A stretch of 64,000 bases of DNA from Methanocalculus natronophilus (GCF_038751955.1 NZ_JBCEXH010000005.1:1-64000); one strand, 5' to 3'; shown: positions 1 through 9,542, numbered from the stretch's first letter. Program-made: numbers and translations. Notes: a model not told the origin generated them from the letters alone.

Positions 1-112
1 ATGGTTATGTGGGATCCTATTGTGATCCAGTGCCCATAAAAAGCGGGAGTTCAGGATAAACCCCTTCTCTTCTGCATCTGTGATGCATCGGACTGGATTT
101 ATGATCTTCGCA

Positions 113-132
113 GAAAAGAAAAAAAAAAAAGA
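113..132 (-). terminator. oligo-T terminator after frhB
   Basis: Read on the minus strand, the frhB stop codon is followed almost at once by a run of twelve T, one C and four more T. Archaeal RNA polymerase terminates at such oligo-T tracts without needing a hairpin. It closes the frhADGB operon. Nothing else is recognisable in the first 112 bases. Confidence 0.6.
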
Positions 133-999
133 TTAGATATATGGGTTCCGAAGTGCCTTTCCGACACCGTACTCGGTTGCACGGCTCTCAAGGTACTTCT
201 GGTTCTTTGTGATCTTATCAGTTGCGAGCTTCGTGACAAGGTCGATTCCGGGTTTGACGGAATCCATTGGTTTTGTCTCGAATGCACCAGCTGCGATCGC
301 CTTTGCCCAGATATCGTCACCCTTTGCCGACCTGACGAAGACAGACGACCAGCCGTCGGGGGTACCGACTGAACCGGTTGAGATGTCAGCTAAGTTTGCG
401 ACATAGTCAAGACAGACGTGGCAGCCAGGCTGCTCGTACTTGTGGGTGACCTTCAGCGGGAGATCGACGGTTGCGCCGCGCTCGGTGTAGATCCAGAACT
501 TGCCCTTTCCAATGTCAAGTTTGGAGACATTGTCGAGCTTTGTTGCACCATGGTCTTCGACGAGCTGGATGATTCCCTGGTAGGGGAAGTTCTCCATGCA
601 GAAGATACCAACAGCGAGTGCAATCTTGTCTGCGACATCCCGAAGGCCGACCGGGTAGAGCTGGCCTTTCCTGAGTGCCTGCATCTGGCAGGGGGTGCCG
701 ACGAGCCCGACCTTGTCGAGTCCGTAGCTCCGGGTCACCTCTTTGATAAGGGCCATGTTCGGCGAGATCGAGTAGCGGGTACCGCGTGATGCAAGAAGCT
801 CCTCGCGGGTGGTTGCAACCATCGGCTCGGGCTTGAACGGTTCGTCGCTTGGACCTGCAACAATTGCGCCATCAATGATCCCCTCATCAAGTGCATATGC
901 AAAGAGCTGGGTGACAATGCCACCGTCCTGTGCTTTGCGGAGGATCTCGGGGTCCGTGCTGCGTGCCGCAATGACCTGTTTGTAGTTACCAAGTACCAT
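133..999 (-). CDS. frhB: coenzyme F420-reducing hydrogenase, beta subunit
   Basis: FrhB is the F420-reducing diaphorase subunit of the cytoplasmic [NiFe] hydrogenase; it carries FAD and one [4Fe-4S] cluster and passes electrons from FrhG to F420. The 288-residue product has the full family length and the expected cysteines (for example GTPCQ near residue 105, and a CxxC in the GCHVCLD segment near 195). The ATG is preceded by a strong GGAGG ribosome site. It is the last gene of the frhA-D-G-B operon, 13 bp after frhG, and is followed by an oligo-T terminator. Confidence 0.95.
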   Translation of the reverse strand: MVLGNYKQVIAARSTDPEILRKAQDGGIVTQLFAYALDEGIIDGAIVAGPSDEPFKPEPMVATTREELLASRGTRYSISPNMALIKEVTRSYGLDKVGLVGTPCQMQALRKGQLYPVGLRDVADKIALAVGIFCMENFPYQGIIQLVEDHGATKLDNVSKLDIGKGKFWIYTERGATVDLPLKVTHKYEQPGCHVCLDYVANLADISTGSVGTPDGWSSVFVRSAKGDDIWAKAIAAGAFETKPMDSVKPGIDLVTKLATDKITKNQKYLESRATEYGVGKALRNPYI

Positions 1000-1012
1000 T
1001 TCTTCTCCCTCC

Positions 1013-1939
1013 TCAGGGCTGCATAGCAGCGTCTATAGCATCCATGATGCCCTCATACTGGTTGACCACGTCGAAGCTGAAGAAGCTCCGCGGGCACTGG
1101 GCATAGCATGCACCGCACTTGATGCAGAGGTCGCGCTCGATCTGGGGCTTGCCGTATTCCATGCTGATTGCACGAACCGGACAGGCCGCTGCACATGAGC
1201 CACAGCCCATGCAGAGACCCTGGTTGATCACCTGGGTCATGATGTCGCATCCGCAGGCTTCGGTGCCTGCTTTTGCAAGGTTCATGAATGGTGTCAGGTA
1301 TGCTCCTGCAAGTGCTTTCTGCTCGTCGTTTCCTTTCAGCAGCAGGTACGCCATGACACAGACGTTTCTGATCTGCTGCGGTGTCGGTGCACATCCGGGG
1401 ATATACACATCAACATCGATCAGATCGCCGATTGGCAGGAACCCTTCATGCTGGGGCTGGTTCATCTGACCGCCACGGCAGAACCGGGTGATGTTGCCAT
1501 AGCAGGCGCATCCGCCAAGTGCTACGACGATCTTCGCGTTCTTTCTGGTCTCGATGATCTCCTCGACCGAAAGGTGGTCATTAATACAGACCGATCCTTC
1601 GACGAGGGCTACATCCATCTCAGGGATATGCCGGACATCGGCTAATGTGAGACAGTAGACGAGGTCCGCATATTTGTCAAGAATTGTTAACAATCCTTCA
1701 TAGGTGTCTGCAAAGGACACAAGGCACCCGGTGCATCCACTCATGTGCACGTGTCCTACAGTAATCTTGTCAGCCACTGGCTTCTCCTCCTTAGGTTCTT
1801 TAATGATTGACGCCTTCTCTTCGATAATTACGTCAGCCGGTTTCTCTGCTTTCGCAGATCCAGGCTTCTCGTCCTGCTTTTCCCCACTGACGTCGCGTTT
1901 ACCGAACAATAGGGTCTTCAGGGACTCAAGAATTCCCAT
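1013..1939 (-). CDS. frhG: coenzyme F420-reducing hydrogenase, gamma (electron-transfer) subunit
   Basis: FrhG is the small [NiFe]-hydrogenase subunit that relays electrons through three [4Fe-4S] clusters. The proximal-cluster motif SGCTGC lies near residue 69, and two ferredoxin-type motifs ([12 protein letters not shown] and [12 protein letters not shown]) are in the C-terminal third. The hydrogenase core starts at about residue 57. Before it is an unusual charged stretch rich in Lys, Glu, Asp and Pro that looks disordered; family members I know, such as the Methanothermobacter protein, have a much shorter leader. The ATG has a good GGGGTGG ribosome site, so the extension is probably translated. 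It overlaps frhD by 14 bp. Confidence 0.95.
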   Translation of the reverse strand: MGILESLKTLLFGKRDVSGEKQDEKPGSAKAEKPADVIIEEKASIIKEPKEEKPVADKITVGHVHMSGCTGCLVSFADTYEGLLTILDKYADLVYCLTLADVRHIPEMDVALVEGSVCINDHLSVEEIIETRKNAKIVVALGGCACYGNITRFCRGGQMNQPQHEGFLPIGDLIDVDVYIPGCAPTPQQIRNVCVMAYLLLKGNDEQKALAGAYLTPFMNLAKAGTEACGCDIMTQVINQGLCMGCGSCAAACPVRAISMEYGKPQIERDLCIKCGACYAQCPRSFFSFDVVNQYEGIMDAIDAAMQP

Positions 1940-2417
1940 TTTCCACCCCTATTTCCTTCAATATAACCTGAATCGTCCGGGGTATAGCATCCTCAACCTC
2001 TTTTGAGATACCAATCTCAAAGTCAGAGGCGGGCACGTTCTTTGGCTGGCACCCGATCACCATGATATCAACGAAATCCTTCAGCCGGTTCAGCGGTTCG
2101 GTCAGATCCCATGAATGGGCATCCCGGTAGCTTCCCGGCGGGAGATCCTCTGCCCGGAGCCTCGTGAGCGTCCCGGGTTCAGCACCAAAATCGACGATAT
2201 CAATGATAATGAGCTTCCTGGTCACATCGTTATCGAGCATGGTAAAGCAGAAATGGGGGCCTCCAAGCCCCACATCGACCGCCTTTACATTGTCGGGGAG
2301 AGCAAGCTCCTTCAACCGCTCCACAACTTCAGGTCCAAAGCCGTCATCGCCAAAGAGCATGTTGCCACAGCCGGCAATGACAATCTCGGGGTACAGCTCA
2401 TCCATGAACGCACTCAC
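1926..2417 (-). CDS. frhD: hydrogenase maturation endopeptidase FrhD
   Basis: This is the HyaD/HycI-type protease that removes the C-terminal tail of the FrhA large subunit after nickel insertion. It shows the family opening GCGNMLFGDDGFGPEV, including the conserved nickel-sensing Asp-Gly-Phe-Gly stretch, and later Asp and His residues expected of the fold. The listed start is a GTG overlapping the frhA stop; an ATG 12 bp downstream (2405) gives MDELYPEIV and is equally possible. Overlaps on both sides indicate translational coupling with frhA and frhG. Confidence 0.9.
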   Translation of the reverse strand: MSAFMDELYPEIVIAGCGNMLFGDDGFGPEVVERLKELALPDNVKAVDVGLGGPHFCFTMLDNDVTRKLIIIDIVDFGAEPGTLTRLRAEDLPPGSYRDAHSWDLTEPLNRLKDFVDIMVIGCQPKNVPASDFEIGISKEVEDAIPRTIQVILKEIGVENGNS

Positions 2418-3781
2418 TCGAGGAGTTTCTCTGCTACGAGCCTATTGTCCTCGTCTATGACGATCATATGGGTCGCACAGGAGACACAGGGGTCATAGCC
2501 ACGGACGATCATTTCGCCTAGCTGCCAGGGTGCTCCTTCAAGAGCCCGGCTGCAGGTGGGGAAGTTCCAGGTCGTTGGAACAAGCATCGAGAACCACTCA
2601 ACCTTGCCGTTCCTGACCTTGGCCAGGTGCGTGTCACAGCCTCGCGGTGCTTCGTTTGCAGCCCATCCGATTGAACCGTCACCCTGTGGGATTACATCCG
2701 GTACAACCGCTCCTGAGCAGTTCAGTGCGTCTGCTGCCTCAATCATCTTGTAGACAGCATCCATGAGTTCCATCTCACGTGCAATGTGCTGGCCTATTGT
2801 TCCCTTCTCGTCATAGTTCTTGTACTGAACCAGACGGGCACGGGGACCGACCTCGACGGGCTGGCCGTCATAGAGCGGAACACCGGTGCAGGCTTCCATC
2901 TGAGGCCAGGCCTTTGTACCTGCCTTTGTGGTGCCGCCGACCGGGTATGATGGGTCTTCAAGCGTGATCTCTTCCTCACCCATGTACCAGTCCCATGGCC
3001 GGACTTCTGTCCAGCGCTCAGGGAACCAGGTGGGGTTCTCGTCCAGGGAGCTGCTGCCGTAGACCGGGTCTACTGCCATGTATCCCTGGTTGTGGTATCC
3101 AAGATCCTTTGGTATCGGGATCTCCTTGCCACCAACCTCTGCCCAGTCGCGCTTCTGGAAGTTCCGGTAGATTGCAATCATGAACTCCATCTGCTCGCGT
3201 GCAAGCGGGAGCGCCATCTTTGCAAGATCATTGATCTTTGCCTTTGCCCGCGGGGTGATGTTTGTGTACATACCGCCGACACGGGGGTTTGATGGGTGAA
3301 CCGCTTCGCCTCCGACGATCTCTCCGACCGTCTGACCGACCATACGGAGGGTCTGGATACGCTTTGCAACGCTTCTGACCGGCTCTTCTGGTGTAAAGGG
3401 GTTAATCTTTGTGTCTGTTCCTGGCAGGTACATATCAGGTAATGCCAGAATTTCATGCAGTGCATGGCTGTGCAGCCTGTTTGCACACTGGAGAATCAGT
3501 CTGAGAAGATATGCATCCTCTGGGATCTCACATCCGATTGATGCCTCCATCGATTCTATTGCAGCGAGGGTGTGGGCAATCGGACAGATACCACAGACAC
3601 GTGATGCGATCTTTGGAACCTGCTCCATCGTCTTGCCGATGGCAAGCTTTTCAACACCCCTGACAGGAGTAATGGAGATCCAGTCTCCGCGCTCGATGAT
3701 GCCGTCATCATTGACTTTCAACACGAGCTTGGAGTGGCCTTCATGCCTTGTGGTTGGGGAAACTTCTACTACTTTCGACAA
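2414..3781 (-). CDS. frhA: coenzyme F420-reducing hydrogenase, alpha (NiFe catalytic) subunit
   Basis: FrhA is the large subunit holding the Ni-Fe active site, oxidising H2 for F420 reduction. The two nickel-binding pairs are RVCGIC (Cys63, Cys66) and DPCVSC (Cys432, Cys435). A tail of about 17 residues after CATH is the likely target of FrhD. I chose the TTG at 3781, giving MSKVVEVSPTTRHEG, because it matches the start of known homologues and has a GAGG ribosome site 8 bp upstream. A longer TTG-started frame to 3799 has no ribosome site. All ligand Cys are encoded as Cys, so this is not a selenoprotein form. Confidence 0.95.
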   Translation of the reverse strand: MSKVVEVSPTTRHEGHSKLVLKVNDDGIIERGDWISITPVRGVEKLAIGKTMEQVPKIASRVCGICPIAHTLAAIESMEASIGCEIPEDAYLLRLILQCANRLHSHALHEILALPDMYLPGTDTKINPFTPEEPVRSVAKRIQTLRMVGQTVGEIVGGEAVHPSNPRVGGMYTNITPRAKAKINDLAKMALPLAREQMEFMIAIYRNFQKRDWAEVGGKEIPIPKDLGYHNQGYMAVDPVYGSSSLDENPTWFPERWTEVRPWDWYMGEEEITLEDPSYPVGGTTKAGTKAWPQMEACTGVPLYDGQPVEVGPRARLVQYKNYDEKGTIGQHIAREMELMDAVYKMIEAADALNCSGAVVPDVIPQGDGSIGWAANEAPRGCDTHLAKVRNGKVEWFSMLVPTTWNFPTCSRALEGAPWQLGEMIVRGYDPCVSCATHMIVIDEDNRLVAEKLLE

Positions 3782-4183
3782 TGTTATCGCCTCATCCAAA
3801 ATGTGGTGATCGATCTGCTATACATAAGTTATTCCTGTGCGGTTTTGACACGTACCAAAGTACGCTGAAGGAGATTAGATTGATAACGTTAATTATAGTT
3901 TGTGATTTCTCCCAGATCATATTAATAAAATTATTTCATTTTTTATGACTAAGTGCTACAAAAGAATTTAAATGAACTAATATCGCGGATTCCCCCAAAA
4001 TGATGCCATTTTTTCAGTGTACGGTGTATAAATTGATGTGCGCTTTCATTTGAGAGAAAAAACCCTGAAAAATCAACTTTGGAGATAAAAAAGTATTTTT
4101 ATACACGCATTTGCGATTCCGGGCCGGATATGGAGGTGTGATCACCTCCAGTACGCAGGCCCGGCCAGTTCCGATTGCCGCTC
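3782..4183. promoter_or_regulatory. AT-rich gap between frhA and mptA with frh promoter candidates
   Basis: This 400-bp gap holds the frh promoter, read to the left. AT-rich TATA candidates on the minus strand include TTTAAATTC at 3964-3972 and TTATTAATATG around 3918-3928; I cannot choose between them. A short inverted repeat CGTAC-CAAA-GTACG lies at 3851-3864, between the promoter candidates and frhA, and could be an operator. No convincing ORF is present. The right part holds a GC-rich hairpin described separately. Confidence 0.5.
4121..4166. other. two-part GC-rich hairpin (mptA terminator or small RNA)
   Basis: A perfect inner stem TGGAGGTG / CACCTCCA (4131-4138 with 4143-4150) has a 4-base TGAT loop and sits inside an outer stem GGCCGG / CCGGCC (4122-4127 with 4161-4166). 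It stands out from AT-rich surroundings. On the minus strand it lies just after the mptA stop, with a TTTTTT run about 35 bases further on. On the plus strand a TATA-like TATTTTTATAC at 4094-4104 lies about the right distance to start a transcript at the hairpin. Sequence alone does not decide the strand. Confidence 0.45.
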
Positions 4184-5119
4184 TTATTCGCCGTTTAATT
4201 CGGCATAGAGTTCTGCAAGGGTTGCATGACGCTCTGCATAGGCATCGTGCTGGTGGATACTCTCCTCATTGGTCTGCTGTATCGTGACATATGCATCACC
4301 TGGAAGATGGCCGAATGTCGAGACCACCTTTTTTGCCATCTCCCTGACACAATCCTCAACAAACCGTGCGTTCTTATGTGCCTCCATCACGACATAGCTC
4401 TCGTCACCGCGTTTGAGGAGTTCATAGATCTTTGCACTCATTGATTCCTTGAGAACATTGATGACATCCTCAAGCGGGACATGCTGATCATCATCAGTCT
4501 CAATGCAGAGGAAGCCCTTGCCACGCTGGTTGTGGCTTGCCATTGGAACTTCATCAAAGAATTTTTCTATCCTGTCCTTATCCATATCAAGTGATTCAAG
4601 CACCATCATGGCGTGATCCTTCATGATATTCTGTGCACAGGGGCAGGCTGTCATACCTGTCACCTCTGCACCGATGCTCTTCCTGATGATCGGCCTTTTG
4701 CTTGTCCGCTGGGCAATTGCACGGGCATGGACAGTGACAACCTCATGGCAGCTGGTGCTCGTAACCGGCGTCAGCCTCTTGACCATGAACTCGCTCTTCA
4801 TCCGGACCTCGGTTCTTTCGGCATACTCGTGGCGATCCAGAAGCTGCCCTGCAACAGTGCTGCAGACCTCCTCTATCTCCTTCACCTCGCCGCCGAGGGC
4901 CTTATCCATGACATCGTCGATGACTTCGAAGTTCCGTGAAAGGTTTGCACCTTTCAGCGAACCGGGGAGATCGACAAAGATGTCAAATTTCGAGATAAAG
5001 ATCGCCGGGCGCTTTCCTTCCCGTGCGACTTCAACAAGTTTTCGGACGTTCCGAACACCCACCCGGCTCAGGTTGATCCGGATATCGGGGATAGTGGACT
5101 GAATATCAGACAGTTCCAT
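4184..5119 (-). CDS. mptA: GTP cyclohydrolase MptA (type IV, Fe(II)-dependent)
   Basis: MptA converts GTP to 7,8-dihydroneopterin 2',3'-cyclic phosphate, the first step of methanopterin biosynthesis in archaea; the protein acts in the cytoplasm. The 311-residue product is full length and opens with the family-typical SDIQSTIPDIRINLSRVGV; it contains the conserved GMTACPCAQ segment near residue 155 and the SHNQRGKG loop near 195, typical of this folE2-like family. The ATG at 5119 follows an AGAGGT ribosome site. It is monocistronic and divergent from ilvC. Confidence 0.95.
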   Translation of the reverse strand: MELSDIQSTIPDIRINLSRVGVRNVRKLVEVAREGKRPAIFISKFDIFVDLPGSLKGANLSRNFEVIDDVMDKALGGEVKEIEEVCSTVAGQLLDRHEYAERTEVRMKSEFMVKRLTPVTSTSCHEVVTVHARAIAQRTSKRPIIRKSIGAEVTGMTACPCAQNIMKDHAMMVLESLDMDKDRIEKFFDEVPMASHNQRGKGFLCIETDDDQHVPLEDVINVLKESMSAKIYELLKRGDESYVVMEAHKNARFVEDCVREMAKKVVSTFGHLPGDAYVTIQQTNEESIHQHDAYAERHATLAELYAELNGE

Positions 5120-5239
5120 GAGAAAAAACCTCTAATCTCTATCTTCATGACTGAAGACCGGGCTATAAAAGTATAGAGAGGTATGCACCCCTGTATAATA
5201 TATTTATGTCAGCTCGCGCCGTACCTTATCAGGAAGACT
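5120..5239. promoter_or_regulatory. divergent promoter region mptA / ilvC
   Basis: A palindrome-like CTATAAAAGTATAG at 5163-5176 is well placed as the mptA TATA box on the minus strand, about 45 bp before its start. A second AT-rich stretch TATAATATATTTA at 5193-5205 fits as the ilvC TATA box, roughly 35-45 bp before the ilvC ATG at 5240. The earlier in-frame ATG at 5183 overlaps this promoter and is rejected. Confidence 0.5.
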
Positions 5240-6232
5240 ATGATCCAGAAGTACTATGACGCAGACGCTGATCTCTCCTTTTTAAAAGGAAAGACGATCG
5301 CCGTGATCGGCTACGGCTCACAGGGCCGCGGCCAGGCACTGAACCTCCGGGATAGCGGACTCGATGTTATTATCGGTCTTCGCCCCGGAAAGAGCTGGGA
5401 TGAGGCAGAGAAAGACGGTTTTTCCGTCCACAAGGTTGCTGAAGCAGCTGCAAAGGCAGACCTGGTTCAGATCCTCCTCCCCGACGAGACCCAGGGAGCG
5501 GTCTTCAGATCTGAGATCGCACCCAGCCTGAAGAAAGGCGCATCACTTGTCTTTTCTCATGGCTTCAACATCCATTACGGTCAGATAGTCCCGCCTGAGG
5601 ATGTCGATGTCTTTATGGTTGCCCCAAAAGGCCCCGGCTATATGGTCAGGCGAACCTACACCGAAGGAATGGGTGTCCCGGCGCTTATCGCCGTGTACCA
5701 GGATATCTCCGGCAAGGCACGCGCACATGCCCTTGCCTATGCAAAAGGGATCGGCGCCACCCGTGCAATGGTTCTGGAGACGACGTTTCGCGAGGAGACC
5801 GAGACCGATCTCTTCGGCGAGCAGGCAGTCCTCTGCGGCGGGATCACCTCGCTTATCAGGGCAGGGTACGAGACGCTTGTTGATGCAGGATACAGCCCGG
5901 AGATGGCATACCTTGAGGTTCTGCACGAGACGAAACTTATCATCGATCTCATCTATGAGGGCGGTTTCACAAAGATGCGGAGATACATCAGCAACACCGC
6001 CCAGTACGGCGATCTGACCCGTGGTACACGCGTCATCGGGCCCGAGAGCAAAATGGAGATGGAGGAGATTCTGCTTGAGATCCAGGACGGCACATTTGCA
6101 AAGGAATGGATCCTCGAAAATCTCGTGAACAGGCCCGTCTTCAATGCACTGACCCGCGCCGATGAAGAGCATGAGATTGAGCATGTCGGTGCAGAACTCA
6201 GAAAAGACATGCCACAGTTTAAGAATCTCTGA
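5240..6232 (+). CDS. ilvC: ketol-acid reductoisomerase
   Basis: This NADPH-dependent enzyme of branched-chain amino-acid synthesis isomerises and reduces acetolactate to dihydroxyisovalerate. The start at 5240 gives [18 protein letters not shown], the classic beginning of class I enzymes, and a 330-residue protein of normal length. The Rossmann motif GYGSQGRGQ is near residue 24. The C-terminal domain shows the Mg-binding DLFGEQ and later ETK and EGG segments. AGGA lies just upstream of the ATG. It stands alone, without ilvB, ilvN or leu genes in view. Confidence 0.95.
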   Translation: MIQKYYDADADLSFLKGKTIAVIGYGSQGRGQALNLRDSGLDVIIGLRPGKSWDEAEKDGFSVHKVAEAAAKADLVQILLPDETQGAVFRSEIAPSLKKGASLVFSHGFNIHYGQIVPPEDVDVFMVAPKGPGYMVRRTYTEGMGVPALIAVYQDISGKARAHALAYAKGIGATRAMVLETTFREETETDLFGEQAVLCGGITSLIRAGYETLVDAGYSPEMAYLEVLHETKLIIDLIYEGGFTKMRRYISNTAQYGDLTRGTRVIGPESKMEMEEILLEIQDGTFAKEWILENLVNRPVFNALTRADEEHEIEHVGAELRKDMPQFKNL

Positions 6233-6281
6233 AATAATCCCCCACACTTTTTTATTATGAATGAAGCGGCATACTGCATGT

Positions 6282-6770
6282 ATGCGAACCATCTGTATCT
6301 ACCATAGCCAGACCGGCAACACCCATTTTGTCATGGAGGAGCTTGCAGGCATGACCGGTGCCGGTTGTGTCAGGGTTGTTGACAGGGCACGGTATGGAAA
6401 GGCAACCATCTTCCTCCTTGGCGTCCCCCGTGCCCTATCCGGCAGTATTGCAACGGTTGATCCAACCGAGATCGATGTCCAGGATTATGATCTCGTCATC
6501 CTCGGTACACCCGTCTGGGCAGGAAGGCCGACACCTGCCGCACGGGCAATGATCGAGGGAATCCTGAACGGATCCGAAAAGAAGGTACTGGTTGTCTGCA
6601 CCTCAAGAGGAGAGCCGGGAGATACAGCAGCCATTATGGCAGAACGTGCAACAGCAAAGGGAATGAGCCTGATCAGCTCCCACCATGTCACGTTTTCAGC
6701 GGATGGCAGCAGAAATAATGAAGAGATGACAGCCCTGAAGAAGGCCGTCATGGATTGTATGGAACCTTAA
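6282..6770 (+). CDS. flavodoxin-family protein
   Basis: A 162-residue single-domain flavodoxin. The FMN phosphate loop HSQTGNT is at residues 8-14, and the second flavin loop is around GTPVWAGRPTPAARA. It is probably a soluble FMN electron carrier; its partner is not shown by the context. I moved the start to ATG 6282, since a TTTTTATTATGA TATA-like element at 6248-6259 lies about 26-30 bp upstream, which would make it leaderless. Its stop overlaps the convergent purL stop by 3-4 bases within a TTAA palindrome. Confidence 0.85.
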   Translation: MRTICIYHSQTGNTHFVMEELAGMTGAGCVRVVDRARYGKATIFLLGVPRALSGSIATVDPTEIDVQDYDLVILGTPVWAGRPTPAARAMIEGILNGSEKKVLVVCTSRGEPGDTAAIMAERATAKGMSLISSHHVTFSADGSRNNEEMTALKKAVMDCMEP

Positions 6771-8842
6771 TCCGAGGTCATGATACGGGTGATTGTCCCG
6801 GCATACTCCTCGAGATCCCGGGCAGTCAGTTCAATTGTTTCAGACCCGGCAGTAATCGAGAGGAGATCGCCACCCGCTGTTCCGAGCATGGTGTGAGGCA
6901 GACCCTTGAGAACCCCCGGATCATCAACTGCAACCAGGAACTGCCCATACGACTCCGAGAAGAGGGAGGCGATTGGATCGTTGTGGATCGTTACCGAGCA
7001 GCGTGGGGCAATTTTGGCAAGTGCCGCCAGCAGGCCGCCGCGTGAGATATCGGTTACAGAGAGTAGCGCATTCTTTCTGACGAGATCGCGCACCTCCCTC
7101 ACAATGCCTGCATCGCCGGTTTCGGGTGCCGCACCACCACATCCGGTGACAGCATCAAGAATCGAACCACCCAGTGCGGGTGCGGGGGTTCCGACAAGGG
7201 CAAGCGCTGCACCATCGGGTGGAGGAGAGAAGGTTCGGATCCCGCCTTTTCCAATCATGCCGATGATCGGAGTGGGTTTGATCTGGGTGGAATACTCGTC
7301 GCTCTCGTTGTAGAGCGATACATTTCCTCCAACAACCGGTATATCCAGAACCCGGCACATATCACCCATGCCACGGATGGCCTCTGCGATCTGCCAGCTG
7401 ATCTCCGGGTGGACAGGGCTTGCAAAATTGAGGCAGTTGACGATGCAGATAGGCTCTGCCCCATAGCAGGCGAGATTCTGGGCATTTTCAAGCACGGCAT
7501 TTGCGGTGCCCTCCCGGGGCCTGAGATAGATATGCCGGGGATTGCATCCGCAGCTGAAATAGAGACCCTGATCTTCAAGCCGGATGACTGCAGCATCGGG
7601 CCCAAGTGAGACCGTTCTGAGCTGGACTTCATGATCATACTGTGAGGAGACCCATTCTTTTGAACCGCATTCGGGATGTGAGAGGACCAGTCCGATGAGG
7701 GTGCGAAGATCCTGCCCTGGGGCTGTATATGGCTTCTCTGCCTGGTAGGATCGCTCCTCCCAGCTGCAGGCAGGTGCCCCCCCGACAAGGAGATCCATCG
7801 GGAGATCACAGACGACACGGCCATTGAACTCGACAATATACCGTGGATCGGCTATCACTTCACCGACATCAGCCCAGGGGAGATCATACTTGTCCAGGAT
7901 CGATCCGATGACGCCAAGATCGCCCGGAGCAACCTCAATGAGCATCCGCTCCTGTGACTCGGCAAGCATGATCTCAACTTCATTCATCCCGGTCTCCCTG
8001 AGGGGAACACGTTCAGCATAAATCCGTGCTCCATACGTGCTTGACATCTCGCTGGAAGCACCTGCAAACCCGGCTGCACCGAGATCCCGGCATGCATAGA
8101 CTTTCTTTGTTGCACAGAGCTCGGCTGTTGCATCGATGAGGAGCTTCTCCATGTAGGGGTCACCGACCTGAACGCTTGGCCGGTCATCGGCACCTGCATC
8201 CTCTGCAAGATCCCGTGATGCAAAAGAAGCACCGCCGAGGCCGTCACGTCCGGTGCGGGCACCATAGATGATCAGGCGGTTGCCGGGTTTTTTGACCCGT
8301 CCGGTCAGATAGCCATCCGGATCAACAGTCCCGACAGCAACGACATTCACAAGGGGGTTGCCCTGGTAGCTCTCGTCAAACGTGAGATCTCCCCTGACGA
8401 CAGGGACACCGATGCAGTTGCCATAATCCCCGATACCGGAGACGACATGTTCGAAGAGATGGCGCGTCTTGTCGTTGTCGGGCTTCCCAAAGCAGAGGGG
8501 ATCCATCAGGGCAACCGGGTATGCACCCATCGAGATGATGTCGCGGACTATACCGCCGACACCGGTTGCAGCTCCATCATAGGGATCGATGTAGCTTGGA
8601 TGGTTATGACTCTCCATACCGATAGCAAGCGCAGTCTTTTCAGAAAATGAGACGATTGCAGCATCATCCCCGGGACCAAGGATGACGTTTTTTCCGTCAG
8701 TTGGCAGCGTCTTCAGGAGCGCTTTTGTTGATCGGTAACTACAATGCTCGCTCCAGAGATTTTCAAAGGCAGCGGCTTCCAGGGGTGTGATATCCCGTCC
8801 CAGGTGTGAGCGGATGATCCCGAGATCGTCTTCCGACAGCAT
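6767..8842 (-). CDS. purL: phosphoribosylformylglycinamidine synthase, large subunit II
   Basis: PurL performs the fourth step of de novo purine synthesis, ATP-dependent conversion of FGAR to FGAM, with ammonia from the separate PurQ subunit. The 691-residue length fits the small archaeal/Bacillus-type PurL. Visible motifs are FENLWSEHCSYRSTK near the N-terminus (signature HCSY), the ATP site GPGDDAA, and GHNHPS-like ESHNHPSYIDPYDGAATGVGG. The ATG at 8842 follows a GGTGATC ribosome site; the longer upstream frame lacks support. purQ and purS are not in the window. Confidence 0.95.
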   Translation of the reverse strand: MLSEDDLGIIRSHLGRDITPLEAAAFENLWSEHCSYRSTKALLKTLPTDGKNVILGPGDDAAIVSFSEKTALAIGMESHNHPSYIDPYDGAATGVGGIVRDIISMGAYPVALMDPLCFGKPDNDKTRHLFEHVVSGIGDYGNCIGVPVVRGDLTFDESYQGNPLVNVVAVGTVDPDGYLTGRVKKPGNRLIIYGARTGRDGLGGASFASRDLAEDAGADDRPSVQVGDPYMEKLLIDATAELCATKKVYACRDLGAAGFAGASSEMSSTYGARIYAERVPLRETGMNEVEIMLAESQERMLIEVAPGDLGVIGSILDKYDLPWADVGEVIADPRYIVEFNGRVVCDLPMDLLVGGAPACSWEERSYQAEKPYTAPGQDLRTLIGLVLSHPECGSKEWVSSQYDHEVQLRTVSLGPDAAVIRLEDQGLYFSCGCNPRHIYLRPREGTANAVLENAQNLACYGAEPICIVNCLNFASPVHPEISWQIAEAIRGMGDMCRVLDIPVVGGNVSLYNESDEYSTQIKPTPIIGMIGKGGIRTFSPPPDGAALALVGTPAPALGGSILDAVTGCGGAAPETGDAGIVREVRDLVRKNALLSVTDISRGGLLAALAKIAPRCSVTIHNDPIASLFSESYGQFLVAVDDPGVLKGLPHTMLGTAGGDLLSITAGSETIELTARDLEEYAGTITRIMTSD

Positions 8843-8930
8843 GGTACAAGAGATCACCCTGAGAGATAAAATAAGGATCTCTTCTGTCTGATCCCTTCCC
8901 TTTTTACACCTGAGGTTCCTATATATCTGC

Positions 8931-9542
8931 ATGGGAGACAGTTACGAGGAGCTGCTGAAGAAGGCATACACCGGCATCACCGAGCCGACGGAAACCGGAG
9001 AGCGGTTCGTTGTGCCGCCGGTGAAGTCATATCTGGAAGGGAAGACAACAATACTTGAGAATTTTTCTGAGATTGCACAGGCACTCAACCGGGATTCCGA
9101 TCACTTCATGAAGTTCATGCTTGGTGAACTTGGAACCGCCGGTAAGATAGACGGAAGCCGTGCCATCTTCAATGGCAAGTTTGAAACCGATGTCCTGAGT
9201 GCGATTGTCAAGAACTATATTGATGATTTTGTCATCTGTTCCGAATGCGGCAGGCCGGATACCCGGCTCGTCAAGGATGATCGGATTCATATGCTCCGGT
9301 GCGATGCCTGCGGAAGCCATCGTCCGGTGCGCAAGCGCCGTGCCAGAACCGAGGTGAAAGGAACAAGCCTTGAAGAGGGGCAGGAGCTTGAGGCGGAGAT
9401 CGAATCTGTCAGCAGGCGTGGCGATGGTGTTGCAAAGATAGGCAAATACATCCTGTATGTCACCGGCGGAAAACCCGGCCAGAAGATAAAAGTAAAAATT
9501 ACAAAAATATCAGGCCAGGTTGCCTTTACCCAGCGGCTCTGA
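8931..9542 (+). CDS. translation initiation factor aIF2, beta subunit, with C-terminal TRAM domain
   Basis: aIF2-beta is part of the heterotrimer that brings initiator Met-tRNA to the small ribosomal subunit. Residues 1-140 show the aIF2-beta core, with the zinc ribbon CSEC ... CDAC at about 103-128. Residues 145-203 form a TRAM domain (VSRRGDGVAKIGKYILYVTG and following), an RNA-binding beta-barrel normally attached to RNA-modifying enzymes. The fusion is in frame with no break. It is transcribed alone, divergent from purL, and ends in a hairpin terminator. Confidence 0.93.
   Translation: MGDSYEELLKKAYTGITEPTETGERFVVPPVKSYLEGKTTILENFSEIAQALNRDSDHFMKFMLGELGTAGKIDGSRAIFNGKFETDVLSAIVKNYIDDFVICSECGRPDTRLVKDDRIHMLRCDACGSHRPVRKRRARTEVKGTSLEEGQELEAEIESVSRRGDGVAKIGKYILYVTGGKPGQKIKVKITKISGQVAFTQRL

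Noticed and set aside
3851-3864. CGTAC-CAAA-GTACG as a firm frh operator
   Set aside because: Arms are only five bases, which is expected by chance in a gap this size; kept only as a note.
5543-6292. 249-codon minus-strand ORF antisense to ilvC
   Set aside because: Cys/His-rich shadow sequence without motifs; ilvC is unmistakable.
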